From an uncultured Pseudomonadota bacterium (GTDB taxonomy: Bacteria; Pseudomonadota; Gammaproteobacteria; Ga0077536), in NCBI GenBank assembly GCA_903825645.1, contig CAIKBL010000081.1, positions 40,403 to 104,402 of the forward strand: 64,000 bases of DNA, given 5' to 3'. Of the stretch, positions 36,916-46,332 are shown piece after piece. Under the pieces are notes generated by a model. That model ran no database searches. It saw nothing but the letters and a program-made list of their open reading frames with translations, and was not told where the DNA came from. Position numbers and translations under genes: made by a program. Position 1 is the first letter of the stretch. Every line of letters begins with the position of its first letter.

Positions 36916-37803
36916 ATGAAAGTCCGCATTGCGGTGACGCCTCCAGCGATGGCCATGGGCGAAGCTGTTTTTCCCGAGTACCTGTTAGCCTGTGAATCGC
37001 TGGGTTTCGACACGTTGTGGCTTTCTGATGTGCCTCTGGGGCCACTAGGCGATCCACTCGTCAGTCTGGCATTCGCCGCGGGCGCCACCCGTCGACTCAA
37101 GCTTGGTGCCAATGTTGTGCCGCTGGGTCGTAACCCTTGGTGGCTCGCGAAGCAGCTCGCGCAACTCGACCGTCTGAGTCGGGGTCGACTGCTCTTGTCT
37201 TTTGTGCCGGGGCTGGGTGCGCCGGCCGAACGTGCCGCCGTCGGCATGCCCAGCGGGGATCGGGGACGAGCAGTTGATGACATCATCGGTCTGCTCCGTC
37301 GCTGGTGGGCGGGAGAGCCGGTCAGCGCCCAGTACGGCGACTATCTGTTTGAAGCCCTGTCCCTTCAGCCGCTTCCCTTCCAGCAGCCGCTCGAAATCTG
37401 GCTGGGTGGAATCGGGCCAGCAGCGCTTGAACGGGTCGCGGCTTTAGCGGATGGCTGGTTGACCGCTAGCGCGACACCCGCCGAGGCGGCGGAGGGGCGC
37501 CTGATCATTCGCGCACGCGCCGCGGCGCTCGGCCGCCATATTGATGACGAACATTTCGGCATCAGCATTCCGTACGCGCAGGATGCGCCCTCGCCCGTTG
37601 CCGTGGAGGCACTCCGCGCGAGACGAAAGGATCGTGATCTCACCCACATCTTGCCGCTCGGACGGGCGCCGCTGGTATCCCTTATCCAGTCTCATCTCAC
37701 GGGGGGAATCAGCAAATTCGTACTAAGGTCGCTCACCACCAGTACCGACTGGCGAGCAGACTTGGCCTGGCTTGCGGATTGTGTGCTGCCACTCCAGACG
37801 TAA
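36916..37803 (+). CDS. LLM-class flavin/F420-dependent oxidoreductase
   Basis: The 295-aa luciferase-like monooxygenase-fold protein has LACESLGFDTLWLSD, KLGANVVPLGRNPWWLAKQLAQLDRLSRGRL and PLEIWLGGIGPAALERVAALADGW. This pattern fits the F420-dependent subgroup of LLM enzymes, though FMN use is possible. It begins one base after the HIT stop, with CGGAG upstream; the track start at 36856 lies inside the HIT gene. It is the last gene of the selenoprotein operon. Confidence 0.85.
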   Translation: MKVRIAVTPPAMAMGEAVFPEYLLACESLGFDTLWLSDVPLGPLGDPLVSLAFAAGATRRLKLGANVVPLGRNPWWLAKQLAQLDRLSRGRLLLSFVPGLGAPAERAAVGMPSGDRGRAVDDIIGLLRRWWAGEPVSAQYGDYLFEALSLQPLPFQQPLEIWLGGIGPAALERVAALADGWLTASATPAEAAEGRLIIRARAAALGRHIDDEHFGISIPYAQDAPSPVAVEALRARRKDRDLTHILPLGRAPLVSLIQSHLTGGISKFVLRSLTTSTDWRADLAWLADCVLPLQT

Positions 37804-37828
37804 GATCGCCGGCCCCGTCGGCGTGTCG

Positions 37829-38794
37829 CTACTGGAGTGTTGAAGTTGGGGGGAGCTGCAAGAGTGCAGGAATAAACATTTCCTCGACATCCACGGCATC
37901 GAAGCGGTACTGCTGGCCACAGAACTCGCACCCGATCTCGACTTGGTTCTGCTCTGCGAGAATTTCTTCCAGCTCTACGCGACCAAGTCCTTGCAACATC
38001 TGCTGCACCCGTGAACGTGCACAGGAGCAGCTGAAACGGGTGGGCAGCACTTCGAATCGTTGCAGTTTTTCTTCCCAAAACAAGCGATGGAGTAGCGTAT
38101 CGACATCGAGCGTCAGTAGTTCGGTTCGCGATAACGTCGAGGCTAACAGGGAAAGTCGGTTGAAGTCTTCATGCGCCCCAATCAAGTCCTCGTCCCTGCC
38201 TGCCGCGAGGTTGCCAAGACCCGTTGAGGGCATGCGTTGAAGCAACAATCCGGCTGCCACCTCATCATTGGCGGCGAGCAGCATTCGCGTGTCAAGTTGC
38301 TCGGACTGCAGCATATAGTGCTCGATAACCGCCGAGAAATCGTCCAGCGATTCGCGTTGATCGCCATGCAGCGGCACCACACCCTGGTAGGGTTGAACGC
38401 CCGTCGCGCGTGTGCGTGCATCAAGCGTGATGGCGCAGCGCCCCATGCCCCCCACGTTGGCCAGGGCGCCGAGACGATCATTGATCGAGACCTCGCCAAC
38501 CACTTTGGCTGTTGCCCGGAAGCTCAGATCCGATTTAACCTCCGCAACCGCGAGTTTTAGCGGACCGTCCCCGTGTATCTGCAAGATAAGCGCGCCATCG
38601 AATTTGATGGAGGAATGCATCAACACGCCCGCTGCCGCCATCTCCCCCAGCAAGATCCGCACGGGCTCGGCGAACGCCCCTACCGTTGCGCGGCGGCGAA
38701 GTGCTTCCTGCCAACCACTGGTGAGTCGCACGAAGGCGCCCCGCACGGGCAGTCCCTCGAACAAAAAGCGGTGTAGTCCTCTGGGGTCCATCAT
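37829..38794 (-). CDS. hslO: Redox-regulated chaperone Hsp33
   Basis: The 321-aa protein includes the C-terminal zinc-binding cysteines RFSCSCAR (CxC) and GCEFCGQQYRF (CxxC), which form disulfides under oxidative stress to activate the holdase. The N-terminal core has GRGALVRL-type sequence (VRGAFVRLTSGWQEALRRR) and GMGRCAITLDAR. Its length is slightly above E. coli Hsp33. Convergent with the LLM gene (26-bp gap) and transcribed alone. Confidence 0.93.
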   Translation of the reverse strand: MMDPRGLHRFLFEGLPVRGAFVRLTSGWQEALRRRATVGAFAEPVRILLGEMAAAGVLMHSSIKFDGALILQIHGDGPLKLAVAEVKSDLSFRATAKVVGEVSINDRLGALANVGGMGRCAITLDARTRATGVQPYQGVVPLHGDQRESLDDFSAVIEHYMLQSEQLDTRMLLAANDEVAAGLLLQRMPSTGLGNLAAGRDEDLIGAHEDFNRLSLLASTLSRTELLTLDVDTLLHRLFWEEKLQRFEVLPTRFSCSCARSRVQQMLQGLGRVELEEILAEQNQVEIGCEFCGQQYRFDAVDVEEMFIPALLQLPPTSTLQ

Positions 38795-38982
38795 GCCATC
38801 CCGTTACATGGTCCCTGATTGTAAAGGGCTCGCGTCGCGATCACTACTGAGGACTTCACCACCTGCCGGTGCGCTTACGCCCGCTTTCCGAGCAGCCGTT
38901 GACGTGTTGCTTGCCCCGGTCATACGTGGCCCGCTATGGTGGTTCTGTGCAGTCCAAATTTTCCGACCCGATGGCTGCTCAC

Positions 38983-39753
38983 ATGAGGACCAGGCACTTG
39001 AGTACCCTGCAAGTCGTAACCTATAACATCCACAAGGGCCATCTTGGGCGCCACGGGGTGACCGTCATAGCCCTGCGAGAAGCTTTGCGAAAAATAGGCG
39101 GCGATATCGTTTTTCTGCAGGAGGTTCAGGGGGTTTCCCATCGGCACACCGCCCGCTATGCGGATTGGCCGCGCATGCCGCAACACGAATACCTGGCGGC
39201 GGACGAGTGGATAGATTTCGCTTATGGCCGCAACGCGGTCTACCCGGACGGCCACCACGGAAACGGAATCCTCTCCCGATTTCCCGTGGTCAACTGGCAC
39301 AATCTCGACATCTCCCAATCAGGTCTTGAGCAGCGTGGATTATTGCATTGTGAAATCCGAGCACCCGATTGGCCTACGTCCCTGCATTGTGTCAATCTTC
39401 ACTTGGGTCTCCTCGGCGGCTGGCGCAAACGGCAGATGGCGCTCCTCTATACCTATCTCGAGCAGCACGTGCCGTTCGAAGCGCCTTTGATTGTGGCCGG
39501 CGATTTCAACGACTGGTCCCAGCGCTCCAGCCCGCGCCTACGCGGTCGCTTCGACCTCATGGAGGCCTTCGAGGTGATGACGGGGAAGCCGGCCCGTAGC
39601 TTCCCTGCCCGTCTGCCGCTGCTACGCCTCGATCGCATTTATGTCCGGGGTTTCCGCGTGGAGGCTGTAGACATTCATCCGGGTCCACGTGGGGGAGGCT
39701 TATCCGACCATGCCGCGCTTTCGGCCACGCTCACACGGATCCTATGCACCTGA
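38983..39753 (+). CDS. Endonuclease/exonuclease/phosphatase-family protein (YbhP-like)
   Basis: The EEP-fold protein has LQVVTYNIHKG, DIVFLQEVQG, IVAGDFNDWSQRSS and the C-terminal GLSDHAALSATL, covering the metal-binding and catalytic residues. In E. coli the homologue ybhP precedes clsB, as here, so the two likely serve phospholipid metabolism; the substrate is unproven. The tracked start is at 38869; ATG 38983 (or 38971) begins the conserved part. It overlaps clsB by 10 bp. Confidence 0.85.
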   Translation: MRTRHLSTLQVVTYNIHKGHLGRHGVTVIALREALRKIGGDIVFLQEVQGVSHRHTARYADWPRMPQHEYLAADEWIDFAYGRNAVYPDGHHGNGILSRFPVVNWHNLDISQSGLEQRGLLHCEIRAPDWPTSLHCVNLHLGLLGGWRKRQMALLYTYLEQHVPFEAPLIVAGDFNDWSQRSSPRLRGRFDLMEAFEVMTGKPARSFPARLPLLRLDRIYVRGFRVEAVDIHPGPRGGGLSDHAALSATLTRILCT

Positions 39754-40889
39754 CACCGGGCAATCGATTCAATCTCTTTGAGACTGGAGATGAATTTTTT
39801 CCGGCCCTTGAAGCCGCCCTCGACCGGGCAGAAAAAGAAATCCATCTCGAAACCTACATCTTTGCCGATGATGAAACAGGTCAGCGCGTCGCGGCGGCGC
39901 TTGCCGCTGCGGCGAGACGGGGGGTTATCGTGCGCCTATTGGTGGATGGATTCGGCTCCCGTGACCTCGTGCCTGGCCTGCGCAAGTTGCTGGTTCCCGC
40001 CGGTGTGCAAATCGCGATTTATAGGCCGACACGAACGGGCTTCTCGTTGCGTATTCACCACCTGCGTCGTCTGCATCGCAAGCTGGTCGTCATTGATGGC
40101 GTACTTGCCTTCTGTGGCGGCATAAATCTGCTGGCGGATCGTCAGAGTAACCCGCAGGCCCCACCACGTTATGACTTCGCGATCAGCATCGAGGGTCCGC
40201 TCGCGGCCGATGTCCATCGGGCAATGAGGCGCCTCTGGCTACGGGTACATGTGGAAATCGGAGGCTTACGCCGCGTGCCTGTGCCAGCACCCTTTGCAGA
40301 TGGCGCACTCGCCTGCTTTCTGACGCGCGACAATTTTCGCCATCGTCGACATATCGAAAATGCCTACTTAAGCGCGTTGGCGAGCGCCAAGAAAGACGTG
40401 CTTATCGCGTGCGGTTATTTTCTGCCGGGACGCCGCATGCGGCGTGCTTTGCTGGCTGCCGCCAAACGGGGCGTCCGCGTCCGTCTGCTTTTACAGGGAC
40501 AACCGGACCATCTGCAAATTCACTATGCCACCCAAACTCTCTACCGTTTTTTTCTAGCCAACGGAGTGCTTATTTACGAATATTCTGCGGCCCATCTTCA
40601 TGCAAAAGTTGCACTGATTGACGACGATTGGGCAACTGTCGGCTCTTCAAACATTGATCCTTTCAGCCTGTGGCTATCACGTGAAGCCAATGTCGTCATG
40701 CGGGATCACAACATCATCGCTCGTCTTCGTGAGAGTCTTGAGGAGGCGTTAACGCGTCAAGCCCGACCCGTCACCACAGAATTCGCCCGGCGACTACCGC
40801 TACATCAGCGTCTGGTGGGCTGGACTTTTTATCAATTAGGTCGACTCATCATCGGCCTGTCGGGCCTAGCTGCCCGGAATGAGTTTTGA
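39744..40889 (+). CDS. clsB: Cardiolipin synthase B (phospholipase D family)
   Basis: The 381-aa protein has two HKD motifs: LHRKLVVIDGVLAFCGGIN and LHAKVALIDDDWATVGSSN. ClsB condenses phosphatidylglycerol and other phospholipids to cardiolipin at the inner membrane. The length and absence of N-terminal membrane spans fit ClsB rather than ClsA. It overlaps the YbhP-like gene, reproducing the ybhP-clsB arrangement. Confidence 0.92.
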   Translation: MHLTPGNRFNLFETGDEFFPALEAALDRAEKEIHLETYIFADDETGQRVAAALAAAARRGVIVRLLVDGFGSRDLVPGLRKLLVPAGVQIAIYRPTRTGFSLRIHHLRRLHRKLVVIDGVLAFCGGINLLADRQSNPQAPPRYDFAISIEGPLAADVHRAMRRLWLRVHVEIGGLRRVPVPAPFADGALACFLTRDNFRHRRHIENAYLSALASAKKDVLIACGYFLPGRRMRRALLAAAKRGVRVRLLLQGQPDHLQIHYATQTLYRFFLANGVLIYEYSAAHLHAKVALIDDDWATVGSSNIDPFSLWLSREANVVMRDHNIIARLRESLEEALTRQARPVTTEFARRLPLHQRLVGWTFYQLGRLIIGLSGLAARNEF

Positions 40890-40958
40890 ACGTCATCCCG
40901 CAGCGTATCTGCGTATTATCGCTATGATGCGACTCCCTTCATTTCCAAGAGAAGTTAT

Positions 40959-41507
40959 ATGGCACGCCTTCGATATCTAACGGAATCCGATCTAGAACCG
41001 GCCGATCAAGAGCTACTGGCTCGAAAATTGAACCTTTATCGTATTCTGGCGCACAGCCCGGACGCAACACGTAGTCTGCGGACGCCCGCGCTCTATATTC
41101 GCCATCACAGCACGTTGGATCCTCGTCTGCGCGAACTGGCTATTGTGCAGGTGGGTTTCGTATCCAAAATCGCCTATGAGTATGCACATCACATCGAAAT
41201 TGGGCGTGAATTCGGGGTCACGGATGACGATCTGCGCGCGATCGCCCTCGAGTCCGCGGGAACGCCCAGCGGGTTACCCGCGCTCGACCGCGCAATCCTC
41301 AGCGCGGCCCGAGAGCTCGCTGCACAACCGGCGTTGTCCGAGGAGACTTTCGCGATCCTAAGGGCGGCGCTCTCGGATGCGCACGTCGTCGATCTGGTGA
41401 TGGCGATCGGGCTGTATTGCGGCGTGGTCAGAATCCTCGGCGCGCTCCAAATAGAACTTGAACCGGAATACGCGGCACTGCTGGTGAAATTCCCCCTGCC
41501 CACCTAG
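40959..41507 (+). CDS. Carboxymuconolactone decarboxylase (CMD)-family protein
   Basis: The 182-aa helical protein contains LDPRLRELAIVQVGFVSKIAYEYAHHIEIGREFGV and ALDRAILSAARELAAQPAL, typical of the CMD/AhpD fold. The CxxC peroxidase motif of AhpD is absent, so it is not an alkylhydroperoxidase; YEYAHH is the usual motif of the non-Cys branch. Function is not assignable. AGAGAAG precedes ATG. Confidence 0.88.
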   Translation: MARLRYLTESDLEPADQELLARKLNLYRILAHSPDATRSLRTPALYIRHHSTLDPRLRELAIVQVGFVSKIAYEYAHHIEIGREFGVTDDDLRAIALESAGTPSGLPALDRAILSAARELAAQPALSEETFAILRAALSDAHVVDLVMAIGLYCGVVRILGALQIELEPEYAALLVKFPLPT

Positions 41508-41652
41508 ATCTTTTCCCGATTCGCGGCTGGCCCCTTTCAGAGCGCACCCGCGGGATTTCGGTCATGGCCGGACACACAGGTGCCGTCGGCGAAGGGGGCG
41601 TATCGAACATCCTGCCCAGGACAAGTCGATGGTCGCCGTTCGGCTCCCGAGG

Positions 41653-42567
41653 TTAGTCAGGACGCAACGCCTCCAAGGCTACCCAGTCGGGAATGGACTG
41701 GTAATTCACCCCAGAAGCGAGAATTTTCGGAGCGTCGGTCTTCGGCAATAACTGGATGGTATTGAGAATGACCTGGGTTGCACCCGCATCGAAATGTTGC
41801 TGAATACGGTCCTTGATCTGGGCCTCTGTCCCCCACGCGACCAGCGCGTCAATTAATCGATCGCTGCCGCCGCCTTGAAGATCCTGTTCGGTATAGCCGA
41901 GCCGCAGCCAGTTGCGATAGTGATTCGGGGTGATGAAATAGAACTCCAGAGCCCGCCTAGCCGCCGCGCGCGCGGCCGCGCGATCTTCGGTCCAGCAGAC
42001 ATGCTGGGCGGTACAGATCCATTTGTCAGGCCCCAGTATTTCGCGGGTACGGCGCGTATGCTCCGGCGGCGAATTGAACGGATGGGCGCCCATCGTCATT
42101 TCGCCCGACAGGCCGATCATTTTCCAGCCAAGCGCGCCGAGGACCATCGGCGGATCTTCGCCGAGCAGGTGCTCACGAGCCCGGGTCATGTCATCGAGAT
42201 ACTTCCGCATGGTGGTCAGTGGTTTGCCATAGCTATGCCCATGTCCCCCACTGACGATTGACTCATGTGAGACACCGAGCCCCATAATGAAACGATCGCC
42301 GTAGAACGAGCGCAGACTGCGTCCACTCTGGACACAGGTCATGGGATCGCGCCCATAAATATTGGCGATGCCACTGGCTACCGTAATGTTTCGGGTGTGG
42401 CTAAGCAGGAAACCGCCCAGCGTAAAGCTCTCGTAGTAATACACCTCCGGATACCAGATAGACTGGTAGCCAAGTCGCTCGATGCGTTGCGCCGCAGCGG
42501 CGAGCTCCGGTCCAGTAAAGTTATCGGGATAGAGAAAAACGCCTACGCTCTTGTTCGGCATCGTCAT
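41653..42567 (-). CDS. LLM-class F420-dependent-type oxidoreductase (TIGR03620-like)
   Basis: The 304-aa protein has VGVFLYPDNFTGPELAAAAQRIERLGYQSIWYPE, ASGIANIYGRDPMTCVQSGRSL and DRFIMGLGVSHESIV, matching luciferase-like oxidoreductases of the TIGR03620 type that are usually listed as F420-dependent. A second start (MPNKSVGV) lies two codons in. It is a separate unit, divergent from the ThDP enzyme gene. Substrate unknown. Confidence 0.85.
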   Translation of the reverse strand: MTMPNKSVGVFLYPDNFTGPELAAAAQRIERLGYQSIWYPEVYYYESFTLGGFLLSHTRNITVASGIANIYGRDPMTCVQSGRSLRSFYGDRFIMGLGVSHESIVSGGHGHSYGKPLTTMRKYLDDMTRAREHLLGEDPPMVLGALGWKMIGLSGEMTMGAHPFNSPPEHTRRTREILGPDKWICTAQHVCWTEDRAAARAAARRALEFYFITPNHYRNWLRLGYTEQDLQGGGSDRLIDALVAWGTEAQIKDRIQQHFDAGATQVILNTIQLLPKTDAPKILASGVNYQSIPDWVALEALRPD

Positions 42568-42762
42568 AACGGTCGCTCCTGTCGCGAATAGGAATATCCA
42601 CAGGGGATCAGTCTCGCTCAGTCGGCGGGTCTTGAACAGTCGGGGGTGCTGGTCCCGGCCAATGTCGGATTATTTCCCCTCGATGGATCGGTCCGCACCG
42701 CGCAGTTGCTGAGGTCACGCGCAGGGTATGCTAGCGACTCCTCCACTTCTGGACTACTCACC

Positions 42763-44454
42763 ATGAACAGTCGTCCACCCTCGGGCCCGATCAACGGCCG
42801 CAACGCCTTCGTCTCCCTGCTAGCCTCGGAAGGGGTTGATGTGATGTTCGGCAATCCCGGCACAACGGAATTAGCCATCATGGAGGCTCTCACACAACAA
42901 TCCAGCATGGCCTATGTGCTCGGTCTGCAGGAGGCCATCGTCGTGGGCATGGCGGATGGCTACGCACGGGCGTCCGGCCGTCTAGCGGCCTGCAATGTGC
43001 ACGTGGCACCGGGACTCGGCAATGCGATGGGATCGTTGTACAACGCGAAGTTCTATGGTTCCCCGGTGCTCGTCACCGCGGGTCAACAGGAGCAAGGTTT
43101 CGGGCTTACCGAGCCAATGCTCTACGATCCCCTTATCCCGATCGCGCAACCTTGCGTGAAATGGGCGACGGAAGTGACCCGCGTGCAGGATTTACCACGC
43201 ATCGTGCGACGCGCGGCCAAAGTGGCCCTTACTCCCCCCACTGGACCGGTGTTTATCAGTCTCCCGGGTGACATCCTGGACAGCACGGCGACACTTGATC
43301 TCGGTCACCCGACCCGCGTTGACAGCGCGACGCGCCCCTCGGACGCAGCGCTCGAAACCCTCGCCAACGTATTGCTGTGTGCAACCAACCCCGTCATTGT
43401 GGCGGGCCACGAACTGGCTACCCGGGAAGCGTTGGACGAGGCCGCCGCGCTGGCTGAATTATTGGCGATTCCGGTTTATCAACAGACGGTCCCTTCAGCG
43501 GCTCACTTTCTATCAGAACATCCAACCTACCGGGGTCCAATTTCCCGCAGCCAACCCCAGGTACGAGATACGCTGAGTCCGCATGATGTCCTCATCCTCC
43601 TCGGCAGCGATCAGCTCAGGATGGCGGTCGCGCACGTTGTCGAGGCGCTACCACCGGGGATCCGAATCGTACAAATTAGCGAAAGAGCGTGGGAACTGGG
43701 CAAAAATTATCCGACAGAAATTGCCATCAATGCGAACGTGAAAGAAACCCTGCGTGCACTGTTGGCAACCCTCCGTGCGAAGATGACATCCGAACAGCAC
43801 GCGCAGGCAGCCGCTCGCCTCACGGCTTTAGCGGCGGATAGTTGGCATGAAAAACGAATCCGGCTGGCCAGCGACATCATGAAACTCGACGTCGTTCGCC
43901 CCATGGATCCCCGACACCTCATGTTGCGACTCGTCGACAGCTTGCCGCCCGATGTCGTTGTCGTTGAGGAGGGCTTAACCTCGACGGGCTCTCTGCTCAA
44001 TTTCCTGCCATTCAGGGATCCGCACGGCTTCTACGGACTCGCGAGCGGGGGGATCGGTTTCGCCATGGCCGGGGCTATTGGGATTAGCCTTGCGCTTCGC
44101 GATAGACCCATTGTCGCCATTGTCGGCGATGGTAGCGCCATGTACAGCATCCAGGCGCTCTGGACCGCAGCACATTTGAAACTCCCCATCGTCTACGTTA
44201 TCCCCAATAACAGGGGCTACCGTATTCTTAAGGAGCGCATGAAGTCGCTACGCGGCAGCGCGGATTTTATCGGAATGGATTTTCTGGATCCGGAGATCGA
44301 TTTCGTGCTGCTTGCACGCAGCATGGGCGTCACGGCGGAGCGGATAGACGATCCGGCCGCTATCGCACCCGCCATGCGGGCCGCCCTGACGCGTCGGGGT
44401 CCGACATTACTCGACGTCTCGGTCGCCGACGGGTTTGGCGGGGGGCGTCGCTAA
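42763..44454 (+). CDS. Thiamine-diphosphate-dependent decarboxylase (benzoylformate-decarboxylase-like)
   Basis: The 563-aa protein has all three ThDP enzyme domains: N-terminal VMFGNPGTTELAIMEAL (conserved Glu), the middle domain, and the C-terminal cofactor motif AIVGDGSAMYSIQALWTAAHL...NN. The sequence follows benzoylformate decarboxylase closely through ADGYARASGRLAACNVHVAPGLGNAMGSL, but that exact substrate is not proven. The tracked ORF starts at 42646; ATG 42763 (MNSRPPSGPINGRNAF) begins the domain. It converges with the CoA-transferase gene, overlapping 4 bp. Confidence 0.85.
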   Translation: MNSRPPSGPINGRNAFVSLLASEGVDVMFGNPGTTELAIMEALTQQSSMAYVLGLQEAIVVGMADGYARASGRLAACNVHVAPGLGNAMGSLYNAKFYGSPVLVTAGQQEQGFGLTEPMLYDPLIPIAQPCVKWATEVTRVQDLPRIVRRAAKVALTPPTGPVFISLPGDILDSTATLDLGHPTRVDSATRPSDAALETLANVLLCATNPVIVAGHELATREALDEAAALAELLAIPVYQQTVPSAAHFLSEHPTYRGPISRSQPQVRDTLSPHDVLILLGSDQLRMAVAHVVEALPPGIRIVQISERAWELGKNYPTEIAINANVKETLRALLATLRAKMTSEQHAQAAARLTALAADSWHEKRIRLASDIMKLDVVRPMDPRHLMLRLVDSLPPDVVVVEEGLTSTGSLLNFLPFRDPHGFYGLASGGIGFAMAGAIGISLALRDRPIVAIVGDGSAMYSIQALWTAAHLKLPIVYVIPNNRGYRILKERMKSLRGSADFIGMDFLDPEIDFVLLARSMGVTAERIDDPAAIAPAMRAALTRRGPTLLDVSVADGFGGGRR

Positions 44455-45671
44455 GCCTGCGCCGCCGCGCCCGTGTCTAGGAATGATCGGATCATCTCCT
44501 CCGCATAACCGAGCTCGCGGAGCACCGCACAGGTGTGGGCGCCGATCGCAGGTGCCGCATGGGCGGCAATTTTAGCCACATCCTCAACGGCAATCGGCGA
44601 ATCCACGGTCCGTCGACCGGGCAGATCAACGATGTCGCGAAAAACGCCATTCGCCTGCATCTGTCGGTCTTCAGGCAGGCTGGCGGTCCGTTGAACGATG
44701 CTAAAAGTAATCCCGTGCCGGTCAAACGCCACCGTCCAAGCCTCCAGCGTTCGGGTCGCAAAAACTTCGTCAAGGATCGCCACGAGCGCGCGGGCATGAA
44801 GACGACGATCAGCGGAGGTCGTAAAACGCCGATCGGCGAGCAGGTCGGGGCGTTCGATGGCGCTACAAAACAGTGCCCACTCGTGTGCTTCCTTAACCAT
44901 CACGAGCGCAAAATGCCGCTCATCGCGTGTGGCGTAGACACTGACCAAGGGATTGGGCGACTCCGCATGCGTCCAAGGTTGGGCTGGCACTGCTTGACAG
45001 AGCGCCGCCTGCGCCATGATGCCGTTCGCCCACACACCGTTTGCCATCAGGGAAGTTGAGACCTTACTTCCCAGCCCTGTCCGCTCACGGCGGAAGAGCC
45101 CCAGCATGATGGCGCCAAAAAGCGCCACGGCCGTCGGGTGATCGCCCATGCCTGGCGCCGACATCGAAACCTCGCCATCGCGGGGTCGGATGAGGTCCAT
45201 GAGTCCGGAGCGGGCCCACCACGCCGTCGCATCATAGCCGGGACGCTCGACCTCTTCGCCAAGTTCACCGTACCCCGTGACGTGTGCGTAGATGAGGCGT
45301 GGATTGAGTCCGGTAACGTCCTCGTGCCGAATTCCCAGATCGCTCAGCACAGAGGGTTGGTAGTTCGTAATAAACACGTCAGCCGTTGCGATCAAACGAT
45401 AGAGCGCCTCACGCGCCATCGGATTTTTCAGGTTCAGGGCCACCGATTTTTTGTTACGGCCGTCCAGCAGCCAGGGATAGTTTTCGTCGCACTCTGGCAG
45501 CGGCCTCAGCGTATAGAGATAACGCAAAGGATCCCCGATTCCAGGGGCTTCAATGTGAAACACCTCCGCACCGAAATCTCCCATTATGGTGCCGGCCGCC
45601 GGCCCGGCGACAAACGTCGCCACTTCCACGACCCGAAGCCCTGCCAGGATTGATTGCATCGTCCCTACCAC
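44451..45671 (-). CDS. Class III CoA transferase (CaiB/BaiF family)
   Basis: The 406-aa protein contains LRVVEVATFVAGPAAGTIMGDFGAEVFHIE, the catalytic aspartate region WLLDGRNKKSVALNL, and a CaiB-like C-terminus with QANGVFRDIVDLP. The family moves CoA between carboxylic acids. It probably handles an aromatic or branched acid given the nearby ThDP decarboxylase, but this is inference. An inner start (MQSILAGLRVVEVATF, 45659) is equally good. It overlaps the decarboxylase stop by 4 bp. Confidence 0.9.
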   Translation of the reverse strand: MVGTMQSILAGLRVVEVATFVAGPAAGTIMGDFGAEVFHIEAPGIGDPLRYLYTLRPLPECDENYPWLLDGRNKKSVALNLKNPMAREALYRLIATADVFITNYQPSVLSDLGIRHEDVTGLNPRLIYAHVTGYGELGEEVERPGYDATAWWARSGLMDLIRPRDGEVSMSAPGMGDHPTAVALFGAIMLGLFRRERTGLGSKVSTSLMANGVWANGIMAQAALCQAVPAQPWTHAESPNPLVSVYATRDERHFALVMVKEAHEWALFCSAIERPDLLADRRFTTSADRRLHARALVAILDEVFATRTLEAWTVAFDRHGITFSIVQRTASLPEDRQMQANGVFRDIVDLPGRRTVDSPIAVEDVAKIAAHAAPAIGAHTCAVLRELGYAEEMIRSFLDTGAAAQA

Positions 45672-45729
45672 CGAAAAAATGGTTTTTTGAGGTTATGGTC
45701 TATTTCAGTCGAGCATCTGCACGGCCGGA

Positions 45730-46332
45730 TCAAGGCCGCGTCGCCGCCTGACGTATGGCCGAGGCGAGATCTGCACTCAGCGCCGCGAGCATCCTGCTCA
45801 TGGCGGCAGCCCGTGCCGGATAGTCATTGCCCGCGACAGACTCGGAATAACTCGATTTGTGACTCGCGAGTACCTGGCGGCCATCGACGCTTAGTATCCG
45901 CCAGTAAACGGTTAACCGAGCTTCCCCGGTCTGTGTAGTGACGAAATCAGTCACCTCGAGCGCGATCTGTAGGCTGTCCGCGGCTGCCGCCGCGCCAAGA
46001 CTGGTGATCCTTCCCGTAGCCAGTCGACGGGACAGATCTTCCACCAACACCCGGGAAAAATTCTGTGCCAGCGGCTCGACCCATCGGGCATTCTCGGCGC
46101 CGACCATCTCGGAATCACCCTTCAGGATCAGAAACTGGGCCCGGTCCGCATAAGCCGGTAACGAAATAGGTCCAACTACGACCCCGGGCGACGTGTCATT
46201 GACTACCGCTGGCGCCACCAAGGCCGTCAACACCAGTAACTGCGGCGGGGCCGTCGAGCGGATGGCGCATCCACTGTGCAACGCCAGACACAAGCCCCAC
46301 AAAAAACCCGGAAAGACACGCCACATCGTCAT
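45730..46332 (-). CDS. PqiC-family outer-membrane lipoprotein of an Mce transport system
   Basis: The 200-aa protein starts with a lipoprotein signal (MTMWRVFPGFLWGLCLALHSGC, lipobox LHSGC) and contains the ABC-type transport auxiliary fold (VVVGPISLPAYADRAQFLI, PLAQNFSRVLVEDLSRRL). PqiC-like lipoproteins link Mce tunnels to the outer membrane. It is the last gene of the mlaE-mlaF-mlaD-pqiC operon and overlaps the MCE gene by an ATGA. Confidence 0.82.
   Translation of the reverse strand: MTMWRVFPGFLWGLCLALHSGCAIRSTAPPQLLVLTALVAPAVVNDTSPGVVVGPISLPAYADRAQFLILKGDSEMVGAENARWVEPLAQNFSRVLVEDLSRRLATGRITSLGAAAAADSLQIALEVTDFVTTQTGEARLTVYWRILSVDGRQVLASHKSSYSESVAGNDYPARAAAMSRMLAALSADLASAIRQAATRP

Noticed and set aside
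44535-45653. Two plus-strand ORFs (174 and 171 aa)
   Set aside because: Both mirror the CoA-transferase gene on the other strand and contain no recognisable domain.
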